Below are positions 35,451-46,500 of a DNA stretch of 64,000 nt, one piece after another. Every line of letters starts with the position of its first letter. The first letter of the stretch is position 1. The position numbers were made by a program, and so were the translations under genes. Under the pieces are notes generated by a model. The model had not been told where the DNA came from and ran no database searches. It was given only the letters and a program-made list of their open reading frames with translations. The DNA is from Pezicula radicicola (Eukaryota > Ascomycota > Leotiomycetes > Helotiales > Dermateaceae): positions 1,915,694 through 1,979,693 of the forward strand of contig PDUO01000001.1 in NCBI GenBank assembly GCA_003008705.1. The letters are read 5' to 3'.

Positions 35451-36073
35451 ATGGTAATATGGGACGAGAAAGACAACACGGCGCAGTTGCTAACCAGTAC
35501 CAGGCACCAACAGCACCCAAAAAGCGCCCCTCCATGCGCGCCAAAGCCTCCAGCTCAGGCTCAGGCATAATGCTACCACCCAAACGCCGCGAAGGCGCCA
35601 TAATATCCGACAGCTTCATAAATTCCAAGAAAGACAAACGCACAATAAAACACTCCGCCTTCGTAAACCGAATCGAGAAAGCACATAAGAAACCTTTAAA
35701 GCGTAGACGGCCGAATAAGAAGTTGGTTACAACGTTAGAAGGATTAGCGGATGCTTTACCTAGTTTTGGAGATGAGGGGAGTGATGGGTTGGAGGGGAGA
35801 GCAGAGCCGGGTAAGATTAGGATGAAGGGGTTGAAGAGTAGACCTGGTGCTACGAAGAGGAGGGAGAAGGTTGAGAGGATGGAGAGGGAGAGGTTTGGGA
35901 AGAATATGGCACAGTTGGCTGCTAGTGTACAGGCGCAACCTCTGGCTCAAGCAGCTCCGGCGGGTAGTGCTGTTGTTGAGGGTGAGAAGCCTTCTGGCAC
36001 TGCGAATCGGTGGGCTGCGTTGAGAGGATTCATCTCTCAGACTTTGGAGCAGAAAGAAGAGTTTAAGAAGTAA
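35451..36073 (+). CDS. SLX9: Ribosome biogenesis protein Slx9
   Basis: The proposed structure is an initiator-only exon 35451-35453 (ATG), intron 35454-35503 and exon 35504-36073, giving 190 residues starting MAPTAPKKRPSMRAKA. The intron has donor GTAATA, a perfect TGCTAAC branch site and a CCAG acceptor 10 nt after the branch adenosine. Slx9 binds pre-40S particles and helps their export. Family features are the very basic N-terminus, KHSAFVNRIEKAHKKPLKRRRPNKK, the block LKSRPGATKRREKVERMERERFGKNM, and a C-terminal WAALRGFISQTL. Without splicing, an in-frame ATG at 35459 would give a protein with 15 extra, unfamily-like residues at its start; that is the alternative. Confidence 0.85.
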
Positions 36074-36477
36074 ATGGAGGGGAAATGATACCCAATTTTC
36101 TAGACCGGAAAGGTATGTTGCATTGTTTATGAGGAATACTTGCGCTGGAGTTAAGGAGATAGTTGCATCTAGGCGGCATTTTACTAGCATTGGGGCTCCA
36201 ATAGTGCTTCAGCTCTTAGGTTGGCACTTTCGACCATCTCTCCAGTTGTGTGAAATAGCTTGACTTGTTGACATATCATTGTTCTTGGGCTAATAGATGC
36301 ATGGTAGAATCTTTCCAAATACTGTAATACCCACCTGTAAACGACCCTTGCTCTTCACGTGAGCCCTTTCCTTTCACACACCACCCTTACGTCATTGACA
36401 TACTACGTCGATAAATATGTTAATGAAGAAGCTATGGTTCTCCTAAGAGTTCCAAGAAGATTCGGAGATCTGTCAAA
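36074..36477. other. Intergenic region
   Basis: About 400 nt between SLX9 and the TIM-barrel gene. No ORF or repeat of note. Confidence 0.5.
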
Positions 36478-37539
36478 ATGCCAGTGTCGAAAGCATCACT
36501 GGCCTCCATACCAGCATCCTTCGCCACCGTCTCCATTGGCAACCCAAACGACCCTCTCGAATATAAACTTGAAGCAATCTCCTCAGCAGGCTTCGGAGCA
36601 ATTGAGCTCGGTTTCCCCGACCTCCACAGCTTTGCCTGCTCTTTCCATAAGACATATATCCAACCAAATGACTACCCTAGTCTCTGTTCCGCAGGCGAGG
36701 AAGTCAAAAGGCTATGTGAGAAATACAAACTAGGCATAATGATGCTTCAACCCTTCTCCAATTTCGAAGGCTGGCCACAAGGATCTAAAGAAAGAGATGA
36801 CGCCTTTTCTCGTGCCAAAGGTTGGATTCAAATCATGCAAGCTGTAGATACGGATATGTTACAGGTCGGTTCTTCAGACTCACCAAATGTCACCTCAAAC
36901 TTCGAGGCACTAGCCGACGATCTCCGAGAACTAGCAGATATGCTCGAACCACATAATTTTCGTCTCGCCTACGAGAACTGGTGCTGGGCAACCCACGCGC
37001 CTAATTGGAAAGATGTTTGGACCATTGTCCAGAAAGTCGACCGTCCAAACATCGGTCTCTGTCTGGATACCTTCCAAACCGGCGGCGGTGAATGGGGCGA
37101 TCCCACAACGCCATCCGGCAAGATTGAGCCAGCATCCGGAAACCAATTCACCGTAGACACCGCTTTCGAGGCCAGTCTCAAAGAATTAAGCGCCAACATC
37201 CCCGCCGAGAAAATCTACCTCCTCCAAATCTCAGACGCCTACAAAACTCCCCAACCCCTATCTCCAGAACCCAACAAAGAAGGATTAAGAGCTAGAGGAA
37301 GATGGAGTCATGATTTCCGACCGTATCCTTACAGTGGTGGATATTTGCCTGTTAAAGAGGTAGCGAAAGCGGTGTTAGAGACAGGGTTTAGAGGATGGTT
37401 TTCTATGGAGGCTTTTGATGGTGAGAGGGATGGGAGGGGTCAGAAGGGTGGGATGACACGGGTTGATATGAAAAGGTTTACTAAGGGTGCTATGGAGAGT
37501 CATAGGAGGTTACTTGATGAGTGTGCTGATGTGTCTTGA
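36478..37539 (+). CDS. TIM-barrel sugar isomerase/dehydratase-like enzyme (AP endonuclease 2 superfamily)
   Basis: A single-exon gene of 353 residues with a good start context (CAAAATG). The sequence follows the xylose-isomerase-like TIM barrel: GFGAIELGFPD (E43) on an early strand, then the metal-binding series Glu166 (LAYENW), Asp197 (GLCLDTF), Gln250 (LLQISD) and Glu311 (WFSMEAF). That Glu-Asp-Gln-Glu set is found in 3-dehydroshikimate dehydratases and related sugar-acid epimerases, so a divalent-metal-dependent dehydratase or isomerase is likely. Whether it belongs to quinate/protocatechuate catabolism cannot be decided here, because no other quinate-pathway gene is in the window. No signal peptide is present, so it should be cytosolic. 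Confidence 0.88.
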   Translation: MPVSKASLASIPASFATVSIGNPNDPLEYKLEAISSAGFGAIELGFPDLHSFACSFHKTYIQPNDYPSLCSAGEEVKRLCEKYKLGIMMLQPFSNFEGWPQGSKERDDAFSRAKGWIQIMQAVDTDMLQVGSSDSPNVTSNFEALADDLRELADMLEPHNFRLAYENWCWATHAPNWKDVWTIVQKVDRPNIGLCLDTFQTGGGEWGDPTTPSGKIEPASGNQFTVDTAFEASLKELSANIPAEKIYLLQISDAYKTPQPLSPEPNKEGLRARGRWSHDFRPYPYSGGYLPVKEVAKAVLETGFRGWFSMEAFDGERDGRGQKGGMTRVDMKRFTKGAMESHRRLLDECADVS

Positions 37540-38829
37540 GTTAGTTTCAGTAAATGAGGTAGGCAATTACTTTAGCGAGGACACACCAAGTATGTTGGCT
37601 ACCTATCCTATTACCTATCACAACTCCATTACTTCGTATTTAAAACAAAAATGTCAAGTAAGCTCTTCATCATCGTCATCCACACACAAAGTTAGCTTCA
37701 ATTCAATGAAACACCAGAAGCACCCACCTAAAAATCCAAACATCAGATGAAACAAAACATCCTCCATCCACTCCCTACCACTCCATACACAACCCATCTC
37801 AACCAATCAAAACAAAACCTCAAACAACTCACCGCTTCAAAAACCCCTTCAAAACCTAAAATTTCATGGATGGTACGAAAGGGGTACATCGAAGCGAGCT
37901 ACAAGCGACATGTTTGCGAAAGTTTTAGTCACATCTGTAAGGTATGCGTGCACGGCGTGGTAGGTGGTAGTAGAATTTTTCAGATGACAGAGATATGAGG
38001 GGATTTTATTGTGGGATGAGAAATCGCCGCACGATGTAGATGTGCAACAAAAGTCTCTCTCCTTGTGTTTTTTTTTGGTTTTAGGGGATGTGGAGAGCTG
38101 GTTTTGCGGGGTGCGGAGGCGGGGGAGCTTAGAGGTTGCGTGTCCAGAAAGGCAAGGCAACTGTAAAACCTTTATTTATTGTTTTATTTTTTATTTTATT
38201 TTTTCTAGATTCTTTGAGTCTTCTTAGTGGAGAGTTGGAGTTATGATGAGTGTTTTGGTTTTTGCTGTTGTTGCTATGGTTAATGGTGTTGTTGGGGACT
38301 CGGTGGTTGAGATACTAGGTAAGCCACGTCCAGACGTACGATTTTGAGGGTTGGAGGGTAGGAAGGTAGAATAAATTGGGTGATAAAAAAAAAGGTTGTA
38401 ATTAGCTTACGTAACTTGATCATACCTAGCAGATCTAGAAAACTAGCTTCGTGAAATGGCTGAATAGACTCGTAAATTGTCAGTGCTTCATGCCAAGCGA
38501 TCGTACAGTGGTGGAGAATTTTGATCTGGTATTTGTAGATACCTATGTAATGTATGTATGGATGGACCCTGGAGGGGTTCCGTATTGCTACAAGAGGGAG
38601 AGTGTGTTTTGTGTCGAATCGATAGATACCATAACGCCGTTCACGACTCGTAGCTAAGTAGCCTTCTCTGCTCTTTTGCTTTCCGAGGTGATTTTCCCTT
38701 GATTTCCTGTTCATAACAAATGAATTACTTGCAGCGTATGTGCTACCTTCCATGCCATGGCTTCTTCCTCCGTTCTTCCACTAACCCCTACTTCATTCCT
38801 GAATTCCTAGCTTCGGGTTGCCGTGCGGC
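37540..38829. other. Intergenic region
   Basis: Between the convergent TIM-barrel and PAM17 genes. The first part (37740-37870) is strongly A/C-biased. A minus-strand ATG ORF of 157 codons (38280-38753) shows no recognisable domain and is not called. Poly-T and T/A-rich runs occur at 38060-38220. Confidence 0.5.
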
Positions 38830-39645
38830 TTACTTAATGTAAGTTGTGCGCTTCTTGTTGAAGGCTCGTTGGTCTTTTAGCCATTGTCTGTAGCCTTGCA
38901 CACTGCTCACTTTCTCGGCGTAGTAATCCGGAACTGTGGATACTTGCATTAGTACAGCTTCCAACCATAATGTTAAGAAAGATCAAGGAGGAAAATGCAT
39001 CTCACCAGGATTCGCCATACTACTGGCACTAGGATCAACCCGATACTTCTTAACACGCTCATAAAATTCTCGTTCTTTAACTGCCATCTGGCCCTTAAAC
39101 TTCCTGTTCTGCAAATTGAAAACTGCCGTGCCTAGTATAGGACCAGCCAACCAACCGAGTCCACCGCATGTAAATGTGATCATGCCTAATGTGATGAAGG
39201 GGTCGAGTGGGATCTGGGAGACGAGGGCGTCCATGTCTGATCGTGACAGGACCTGAGCGCCGAGTATGAAGCCATTGAGACCTGTGCCAATTGAAGAACC
39301 CAGTTGATACCAACGTCGGGTCTTGCGGAGCTTGAAGAAGGTATTCCAGTCTAGGTGGGCAATTTCTGAGGTCGGGGATTGAGAGCTAGATGGAGATGCA
39401 CTGCTGCTGGCTGAGGAAGCTGAACGAATAGTTTGGCCCTTTGGTTTGAAGGTTATATTGCGCTTTAAGAGGTTGACTCGTCGAGGTGCGGGGGATGTAG
39501 AGGTGCTCTTTTCTGAGCGGAGGGAGGATTGAGGTGCGGTGTGGTAGCTAGAGGAAGCGCTTGTTTGTGTGGTGAGTAGTGTGGGTTGTATTTGCATGCG
39601 GCAACCGAGTGCGGCGGTACGGAGGGTTGGGGCTGTACAGAGCAT
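38830..39645 (-). CDS. PAM17: Mitochondrial import motor subunit Pam17
   Basis: Exons 39006-39645 and 38830-38942 (63-nt intron) give 250 residues. Pam17 is an inner-membrane subunit of the presequence-translocase motor at TIM23. A basic, Ser/Thr-rich mitochondrial presequence (about residues 1-75) leads into the hallmark LDWNTFFKLRKTRRWYQLGSS, then two membrane segments (GLNGFILGAQVLS and MITFTCGGLGWLAGPILG). NLQNRKFKGQMAVKEREFYERVKKYRVDPS follows, and the second exon encodes the conserved tail YRQWLKDQRAFNKK. The start was placed at the first in-frame ATG (39645); the frame stays open upstream but without an ATG. Confidence 0.93.
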
Positions 39646-40491
39646 GGTGTGAATTCTAGAATATGTGATGGTGTCGGAGCTCTCGTGAGGAGGAAACGCG
39701 ACGTTCTTCGCCAAGGAAGGTGGTTTGCTCAAAGCTCGGGCGGCTGTCGCGTTTATTATTGGTAAGCGCGTTGGCAGTGAGGCTCGATAACTTACTTCAT
39801 CTTGACAGAGTGCTTCTCGTACCTCTCTTTCCTCTCTTGATATACTTCTATTTTTATTTTTATTTTATTGTTTTTCCATATAGAAAAGAGCAGTCCAAGC
39901 TTCTATACTTTGAAAGTTTAAAGTACCTTAGACCTTATTAGACTATTTACTTTTGATAAAACATGGTTTGACGTTTCTTGGAAAAGGCTGCGCGTAGAAC
40001 TGAGTTGCTGGGCTGAGCTAGATAACCCAAAATGTCCTCGAACCATGCTAGGATTTCTCTGAAAAATCGGTCCAACTGAATTGCAACAAGTCACTTACAC
40101 TGGAGTTGTGAATGGATGTCAGTGCTGCTTTTGGCTTATTCCACCCCAAGCAACTACCTACTCGTATCTCAACATCCTTTTTCGACAATGAAGAGTTGCA
40201 TCTTCGTTTCCAGTCCCAAAAATCTACAACTCACCTTGGCTAAAATCTACTCTTAGAGCAACTATCATCCATGACACACAACAACATTTTTTTGCAGCAC
40301 TTCCATTACTCTTTTCCACCTCATCTTTTCGGAGTTCATGCCTAAGATATCAGGTTCCGCGGGCCGTTCAACACGTTCGCAACACCTGTAAGTTTATCAA
40401 CCTCACAACCGTGGTTCTGGAGCAGCCAATAATCTTTATAAAATGCGATCTAACTCAAAGCGGTGCTCACCTTTTGCCTTAGGTGACCATC
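39646..40491. promoter_or_regulatory. Divergent PAM17/chromodomain promoter and spliced leader
   Basis: About 850 nt between the two start codons. The chromodomain side contains a likely 5'-UTR intron (40388-40482; GTAAGT donor, CCTTAG acceptor) and an upstream ATG at 40338. Confidence 0.55.
40338..40488 (+). other. Spliced upstream ORF of the chromodomain gene
   Basis: ATG at 40338 opens a 17-codon reading frame. After removal of intron 40388-40482 the next codons are CTG TGA, so the uORF stops only 3 nt before the main ATG at 40492. No acceptor was found that would join it in frame to the main protein. Confidence 0.5.
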
Positions 40492-42435
40492 ATGTCCTCT
40501 ACGCGCCCGCTCCGCGCTGTATCACAACTTCGACCGCGTGGAAACAAGAGGAAGATCGACTTCGACTTTGTCGTCTATGAACGACCTGTATATGTTCCTG
40601 GATCGGGGCCCCCGCTTGCACCTATCTCAGTCTTACCCAACCACGACAACAAAGATGCATTTATCAAAGACTATGTCCGGATCGATGACAAGTCGCAATT
40701 TGATTATCTTGTTGGCTATCACTCAATGCCGCAACTTCAGGTCCAGGTCAAACAGGAGAACATTAGGGATTGGGTTTCTGCTCGGACTCTTGAAGATTGG
40801 GAGTTTGAACAGACTAAGTTGAAGCAGAAGCAACTGGAAGAAGAACTCCTACCAAAGATCCTAGCCAAGGAGGAGAGACTTCGAAAGAAAGAAGAGAAAC
40901 TGGCTGGGAAATTGTCACGTGGTAAAGCACCACTGAAGCACTGGTCCAGGAAGAGGAAGCGCCCTTTATCGCCAGAACATGCACAAAAACGGTCATTGGC
41001 AATGGGGATTGGTATTGGGGCTGTACCAGAAGAGACACCTACAGCTTTGGGTCCAGCACGAAGACGGTCAAGAGGACAAGTAGAAGAGCCGTTGACTACG
41101 TCTCCAGCCCGCCCTCTAAACACTCAGCCATCTTTATCTACGCCCTCCAAAGCACGAGGCCTTGCGGAGATTATAATGGAAACCGATACTGATACCGACG
41201 ATGATGAAGAGACAGATATTCAGATTGACAGGCAATTAGCAATGACTGCAGGAAGAGGTTTCCCGAGTTTGCAAATAGACTCGTCTCAATCTGCGTCTAC
41301 ATCACCCGATCCCCTAGCAAGAAACTCTCCTAAATCCCGTCCCATATCGAGACGTATATCGACATCAAGTACTACATCCCGACGAGCATTCAACCTCCCC
41401 TCCCAGCCAGATAGAAATGACTCAGTAGCACCAAAGAGAGAGGCACCGGTTTCGAATGCGCGGGCTCTAAACAGTTCCACTACGCAGCTATCTAGAGATA
41501 GCCCTGGGCCGCCTACATCTCGACTAATAAAGCAAGGCACGTTGTTATCATGGGTTAGCCCTCGACAATCATCCAACCTTACTACTGTACAGTCGTCCGA
41601 AAATAGCTCTATAACTACTACTTCAAGTAGAGAAGCATCGGCATCGAATGGCAGTTCTCGACAATCTTCCAACATCCCCTCCAAACAACCTCCTGGAAGC
41701 GGCTCGGTGACTGTTACAGCAAGCACAAACGCTGCCAAAACCAACGATCAAGTGAGGAAGTCCCCTTACAAACCTGGCAGTATCATGCAAAAGTACTCTA
41801 TATTTGCGCCCGTTTCAACCTCTAAACATCAATCGACCTTTGCTTCAGTGCGGGCCCCTAAAGTGAACCCATCTAAGCATCCAGATGAGGAAGAAGACGA
41901 TGAAGAAAATGAAGGGGAGGATGAAGAAGAAGATGGTAGTGAAGAAGACGAAGACGACAACGACGACGACGATGATGATGATGCATGGGAAGTAGAAAAG
42001 ATTCTCGACGAGGAGATACGTATTGAGAACGGACGGAAGGTCTTGTACTATCTTGTCGACTGGGTGGGCGACTGGGAGCCTACTCATGAACCTGCAGAGA
42101 ACGTACAAGCACCCGAAGTGCTAGCTGCGTACAAAAGAATGAAACGAAGAAATGCAACTAGTAACGAAAAAGATCAGGGCAAAAAGCGATCGGACCAAAG
42201 GACGAAAGTTGGAGGTGTTTTTCGCACACCTCAGAAAGCTCCCAAAAATGGTTTCAATGATTCTAATACGGACCAGGAGAGTGAGAGTGATGAAAATTCA
42301 CTATTTGTCTCTCAGAAACCAACTTCCAGCCAGATTTTAGTTAGGGATAAGGGCAAGGGCAAGACTGTTGGGACGCAGGAAGTAATTGAATTGGATGAGA
42401 CAGAGAGCGAGAAATCTACATCTAGCGAAGATTGA
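40492..42435 (+). CDS. Chromodomain protein
   Basis: A single coding exon of 647 residues. A chromodomain lies at about residues 498-550: AWEVEKILDEEIRIENGRKVLYYLVDWVG, then WEPTHEP, and a closing helix to YKRMKRR. The aromatic positions (W, Y, W) that hold methyl-lysine are present. An acidic D/E run of about 40 residues precedes it, and the middle of the protein is Ser/Pro-rich and disordered. The N-terminus (KRKIDFDFVVYERPVYVPG, YLVGYHSMPQL) is conserved-looking but unassigned. Residues 348-355 (QGTLLSWV) resemble a PCNA-interacting box. It is not HP1, which is shorter and has a chromoshadow domain. A role in reading methylated histones is likely; the complex is unknown. The ATG at 40492 is chosen because the open frame upstream starts only with GTG. 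Confidence 0.85.
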   Translation: MSSTRPLRAVSQLRPRGNKRKIDFDFVVYERPVYVPGSGPPLAPISVLPNHDNKDAFIKDYVRIDDKSQFDYLVGYHSMPQLQVQVKQENIRDWVSARTLEDWEFEQTKLKQKQLEEELLPKILAKEERLRKKEEKLAGKLSRGKAPLKHWSRKRKRPLSPEHAQKRSLAMGIGIGAVPEETPTALGPARRRSRGQVEEPLTTSPARPLNTQPSLSTPSKARGLAEIIMETDTDTDDDEETDIQIDRQLAMTAGRGFPSLQIDSSQSASTSPDPLARNSPKSRPISRRISTSSTTSRRAFNLPSQPDRNDSVAPKREAPVSNARALNSSTTQLSRDSPGPPTSRLIKQGTLLSWVSPRQSSNLTTVQSSENSSITTTSSREASASNGSSRQSSNIPSKQPPGSGSVTVTASTNAAKTNDQVRKSPYKPGSIMQKYSIFAPVSTSKHQSTFASVRAPKVNPSKHPDEEEDDEENEGEDEEEDGSEEDEDDNDDDDDDDAWEVEKILDEEIRIENGRKVLYYLVDWVGDWEPTHEPAENVQAPEVLAAYKRMKRRNATSNEKDQGKKRSDQRTKVGGVFRTPQKAPKNGFNDSNTDQESESDENSLFVSQKPTSSQILVRDKGKGKTVGTQEVIELDETESEKSTSSED

Positions 42436-43558
42436 ACTAACTGCACTTACGCGGGAATAGGGAGGGATCTGAAGGGACTGTATGATAGCGATTGATACCA
42501 GGCGAGGCCGCGAGGTCGTACTAACGAATCAACGACGTAAGAGCTCTAATAGACTACCTTACACCATGCAGACGATTTATTTTCTTTGGGACGACAATGA
42601 CCAACAAATCAAATAACCACAAGTGAAGGATGGTAGCTTCTATTGGCTCCAGCCAATACCTTGGATAGGCCCCGTTTAGTTACCACAGAATATACTGAGT
42701 TGCGAAGTTAAATTTATAGAAACTAACACATTTATGACAAAGAGGTAACGAAGAATATAGACAGAGATAAGTAGGAGTCAGCCCAAAGTCTTTGCGATAT
42801 TTTGAGGTTGCGTTTACTGATACTAGAAATTGTTCATCGCCGCGCGTCGTTACCAACTCTGATACCCACCACTACAAACATCTAGCAAATCATCTTCAGT
42901 CCTCGATTGTACTTAATAACGACAGTCGCCCTCCATTTCGTCCGTGGTCTGTTTACTGCAAAGGATTTTTTATCCACGTCACCTTCAATGGTACGATAGG
43001 ATAAATAGTGAATCTGTCGCGGCGATATAAATTCTGCACACAATCACTTACCTTACACACTACCTAAAATAAGGTACAAGCAACGCTCACCGCTAACCCC
43101 GACCGAATCCTAGGTACCAACGAATAATAGGGTCCAAATCAGAAGCACATCAATCGCAGGGATTGTCGCCTCATCCGCCCTTCACCGGTGCTTGTACGTA
43201 CATAATCTTTCCCGTCGGATCATCCCCACTGTTGGTGTGTTCGTCGCATACATTTGAACTCCGGCTCGATCCCGCCCGCAACGCCGTACCGTACTTTATC
43301 TCGACGACAATCCGTTCAAGCCAAGTCCCAACAACATCTTATGATTTGCAACCCACCATTAAGCACTTGTTTCCCCTTACACAACATCGCTCTACAAATC
43401 AAGAAACAATCAGTTTCTATTGCGACTCGAATTCACTATCTATGGATAGCCTTTCGTCACAATCGGATCAATTACAAAGCTGATATTTTGGAGCTTGGAG
43501 TTTTCAGGCTGCTGCATGGTTCACTGAACGAGGAAACAAGTTGCGCCTTGTGGGGGAA
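42436..43558. other. Intergenic region
   Basis: About 1.1 kb between the chromodomain and ABC transporter genes, which point the same way. Short ORFs at 43163-43577 start without ATG or look random. It is probably promoter and leader of the transporter. Confidence 0.5.
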
Positions 43559-46500
43559 ATGGAGAGGTATTCAATAGGAGCATGGACCGGGGAGCAGATG
43601 CCAGTGTTCATGTTGGATGTATCGGAGTTAATGTCAAATGATGCATTGAGCGAACGGTATGGACTTTCTCACCTTTAATCCCACTTTTCTTTCAAATGAG
43701 TACGAACGCAGTTTATGGTTCGTGGTGCTCTTACTTTGAGTCCTCAAGTTGATTATGAGGCGGATTCAACGGCATTGCTTCGTATTATGCAAGGCTGTGA
43801 TTCTCACAGGAAGATTCAATTCATGCAGAGACAGAAAGTCAAACCCGCCTCTTAATCATCGAGCTGTCCACAGTAACTGAAGAAGATTGTGCTGCAAATA
43901 GTGGCCATGTTCTTAGAATTCCTTAATTCTTCCCCAATTTACCAAAACCTCCCTTTCGGTTACTCACTTGATTTGAGTAACGTAAAGTAGACAGGAGACT
44001 GCCTAGCTAACGTTGTCACAGGATATACTGGGAGAAAATTGTCTTGAAAGTTGCGGGCGAGATCCAAAATGGCAATATTCACTTGGCTCTCCTCTTGGCA
44101 TCTCTGCTTCTCCTTGCAGTTCCCCTTATCAGGCAACTATTTATTACTCCAAAAGGGCGCAAGGGAAGTGTTACCTTTCTATACAAGACCCCCCTCGCCT
44201 ACGATGCTACATTAATCGGTATTGTAGTAGCGGTATTTGCAATTTCGATGACCTTTGCTGTTCAAGGACTAGTATGCGTAACGGAAACAATTCTTCTTGC
44301 ATACGTTTTCGGACTTCAGCTCCTCCATACAATCATCTCACGAAGAAGCAATGCTCTATTTCGTCGCTTTTTTGGCATCCATGTCACTATTCTCTTGCCA
44401 CTCCAGACAGTCCTTGCCTTTATGATAGATATTCTTCCAACCTTGTTAGTCCACCAAGACATTTCTGTTACCCCAGCAAAGACAGCAAAGGTGTCGCTAC
44501 TAGCATTGTCGTGTGTTATAATGCTCTTGAGTCCTCGAACAGCAATTAAACAAGATCATGTTATAGCTACGAGCACGGCGACCAACATAGCAAATTTGGA
44601 GGAAGAAAAAGTACTAGTCCCGTCACCTGAGGAGTACTGCTCGCCGTTCTCTTACTGCATGAGCTATGGCTGGTTGAACCAACTCATTCTTTTGGGTTGC
44701 AAGCGTGCTCTTCAACTGAACGACCTTCCCCCTCTGCCGCATTACGATGAGCCTTATATCTGGCTAGATAAGGTACTAGAAGCTCGTCGGAAGGGTGTTT
44801 CGACTTTGAAAACGGGCTTAATTCTTATGCACCGAGAGTGAGTGCATGTCCTTTGCAGAATATTCTTATTTGAGGTAGACTTATGCGATAGGATACATCT
44901 CTTGTGCTAGTGAGAGATCGCAAAGCTAAAAACTTGAGATCCTAAATACATCTCACGTAAACAAGGCTAACTCGTGCATGTAATGTTTAGGATTTCTTAC
45001 CAGGCAATGTTTGCTGCTATGATCGCACTTACTGAGTTCCTTGCCCCCTTTGCTATGAATCGACTTCTGTCCTTTCTCGATGACCCAGAACAGGCTGTAT
45101 TTCATCCAGGAATCTGGGTTTTGTTATTGTTCCTTGGGCCACTTCTCAGAGCATTTGTGTACCAGCAATATATATTTACAAGCACGCGACTTATAGTTCG
45201 AGTAAGGAGTTCCTTTGTGCAGGAGATATATCATAAAGCACTTGGGAGTATCATATTTGAGAAGTTGCCAACTTCAGAACTTGAAGCCTCAAGTTTATCA
45301 GGTAAGTTGCTATTCAAGGCATTAAGTAGATCGGCTTTGTTTCATTTTGTACCGCCAAATATTGACTTTTGGCCTCAGCTAACACTCTTGCCAGCTCGAG
45401 TAGAGAAAACCACACCTTCTGAGTCAACGTCACCTATTATTAATAGCTCAGTCACCGATTTCAACTCGGAAAATGATGTCGATCTCGATGCAGATGATGA
45501 GGAGGCGTTGGCCCTAATTCCAGAAGAGACGCCAGCCAAATCCGACCAGGCTCCTCAGGAAGTTGGAGATACTGGTGTCGGCCATATCCTCAATCTAATG
45601 TCAACAGACGTTCGCGCACTGGAAAATTCTCGGGATATTGTCTTGGTCTCTGTTGCGGTCCCTATCATGCTTGCTATATCTATGACCTTTCTCTACCGCC
45701 TGATAGGTTGGAGCGCCATGGCTGGTCTAGCAGTTATGATGATCTCTCTATCCCTACCCAGCATAATCTCCCGACGAATGATGAGAATTCAGCGGAAGGT
45801 TATGGTACGTTCTGATGCTAGAATATCAATGATCTCTGAGTACCTGAGTTCTATTAGAATTATCAAGTACTTCGGTTGGGAACGAGTTATGGCTGAGAAA
45901 ATCAAAGGTATGCGGGATTTGGAACAAGCACAGCTATGGAAAAGGAAAGTGTGGCAAATTGCTCTTGTTTGGGCTGGGGATTTCATTCCTCTATTGACCC
46001 TTTTCGTAATGTTTACGGCCTTCACACTTGGTACTGGCCAGCCCCTTCGAGCCGCTACTGCGTTTACTTGTCTCTCTATTATCGAGACTCTCAGACAACA
46101 ATTCAACCGGACCGCCGATATGATGGGTGAAATCTCCCAGACTTCTACATCACTGAAACGCTTGGATACCTTTTTCAACACTGCGACGCCGAAGACACAA
46201 GTCACTGTCGGGAGTCCGTCTTTCAAGGCTGCTACATTTCGTAGATCACCCAGCGGCCCCTTTCGTTTACAAAACGTTGATGTGGAGTTTCTTCCTGGAA
46301 AGTTGAATGTGATTACGGGGCCCACAGGCAGTGGGAAGACTTCGATGTTATTGTCCCTTCTGGGCGAGACAATCTTGGAATCAGGAGAGGTAACCTGCCC
46401 CAAAGACACCGCGTATGTCAGTCAAAGTGCGTGGCTCCAGAGCGGGACTGTTCGTGAAAACATCGTTTTTCATAGCAAGTTTGACGAAGTTCGCTACAAC

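Noticed and set aside
38280..38753. 157-codon minus-strand ORF
   Set aside because: It starts with ATG but has no recognisable domain, odd composition and no promoter or intron features; it lies in A/T-rich intergenic DNA and was left as chance.
43700..43860. Open segment FMVRGALTLSPQVDYEAD... inside the first ABC intron
   Set aside because: It looks mildly coding, but its phase does not match the preceding donor, and splicing directly to 44022 with a good AGCTAAC branch gives a clean N-terminus.
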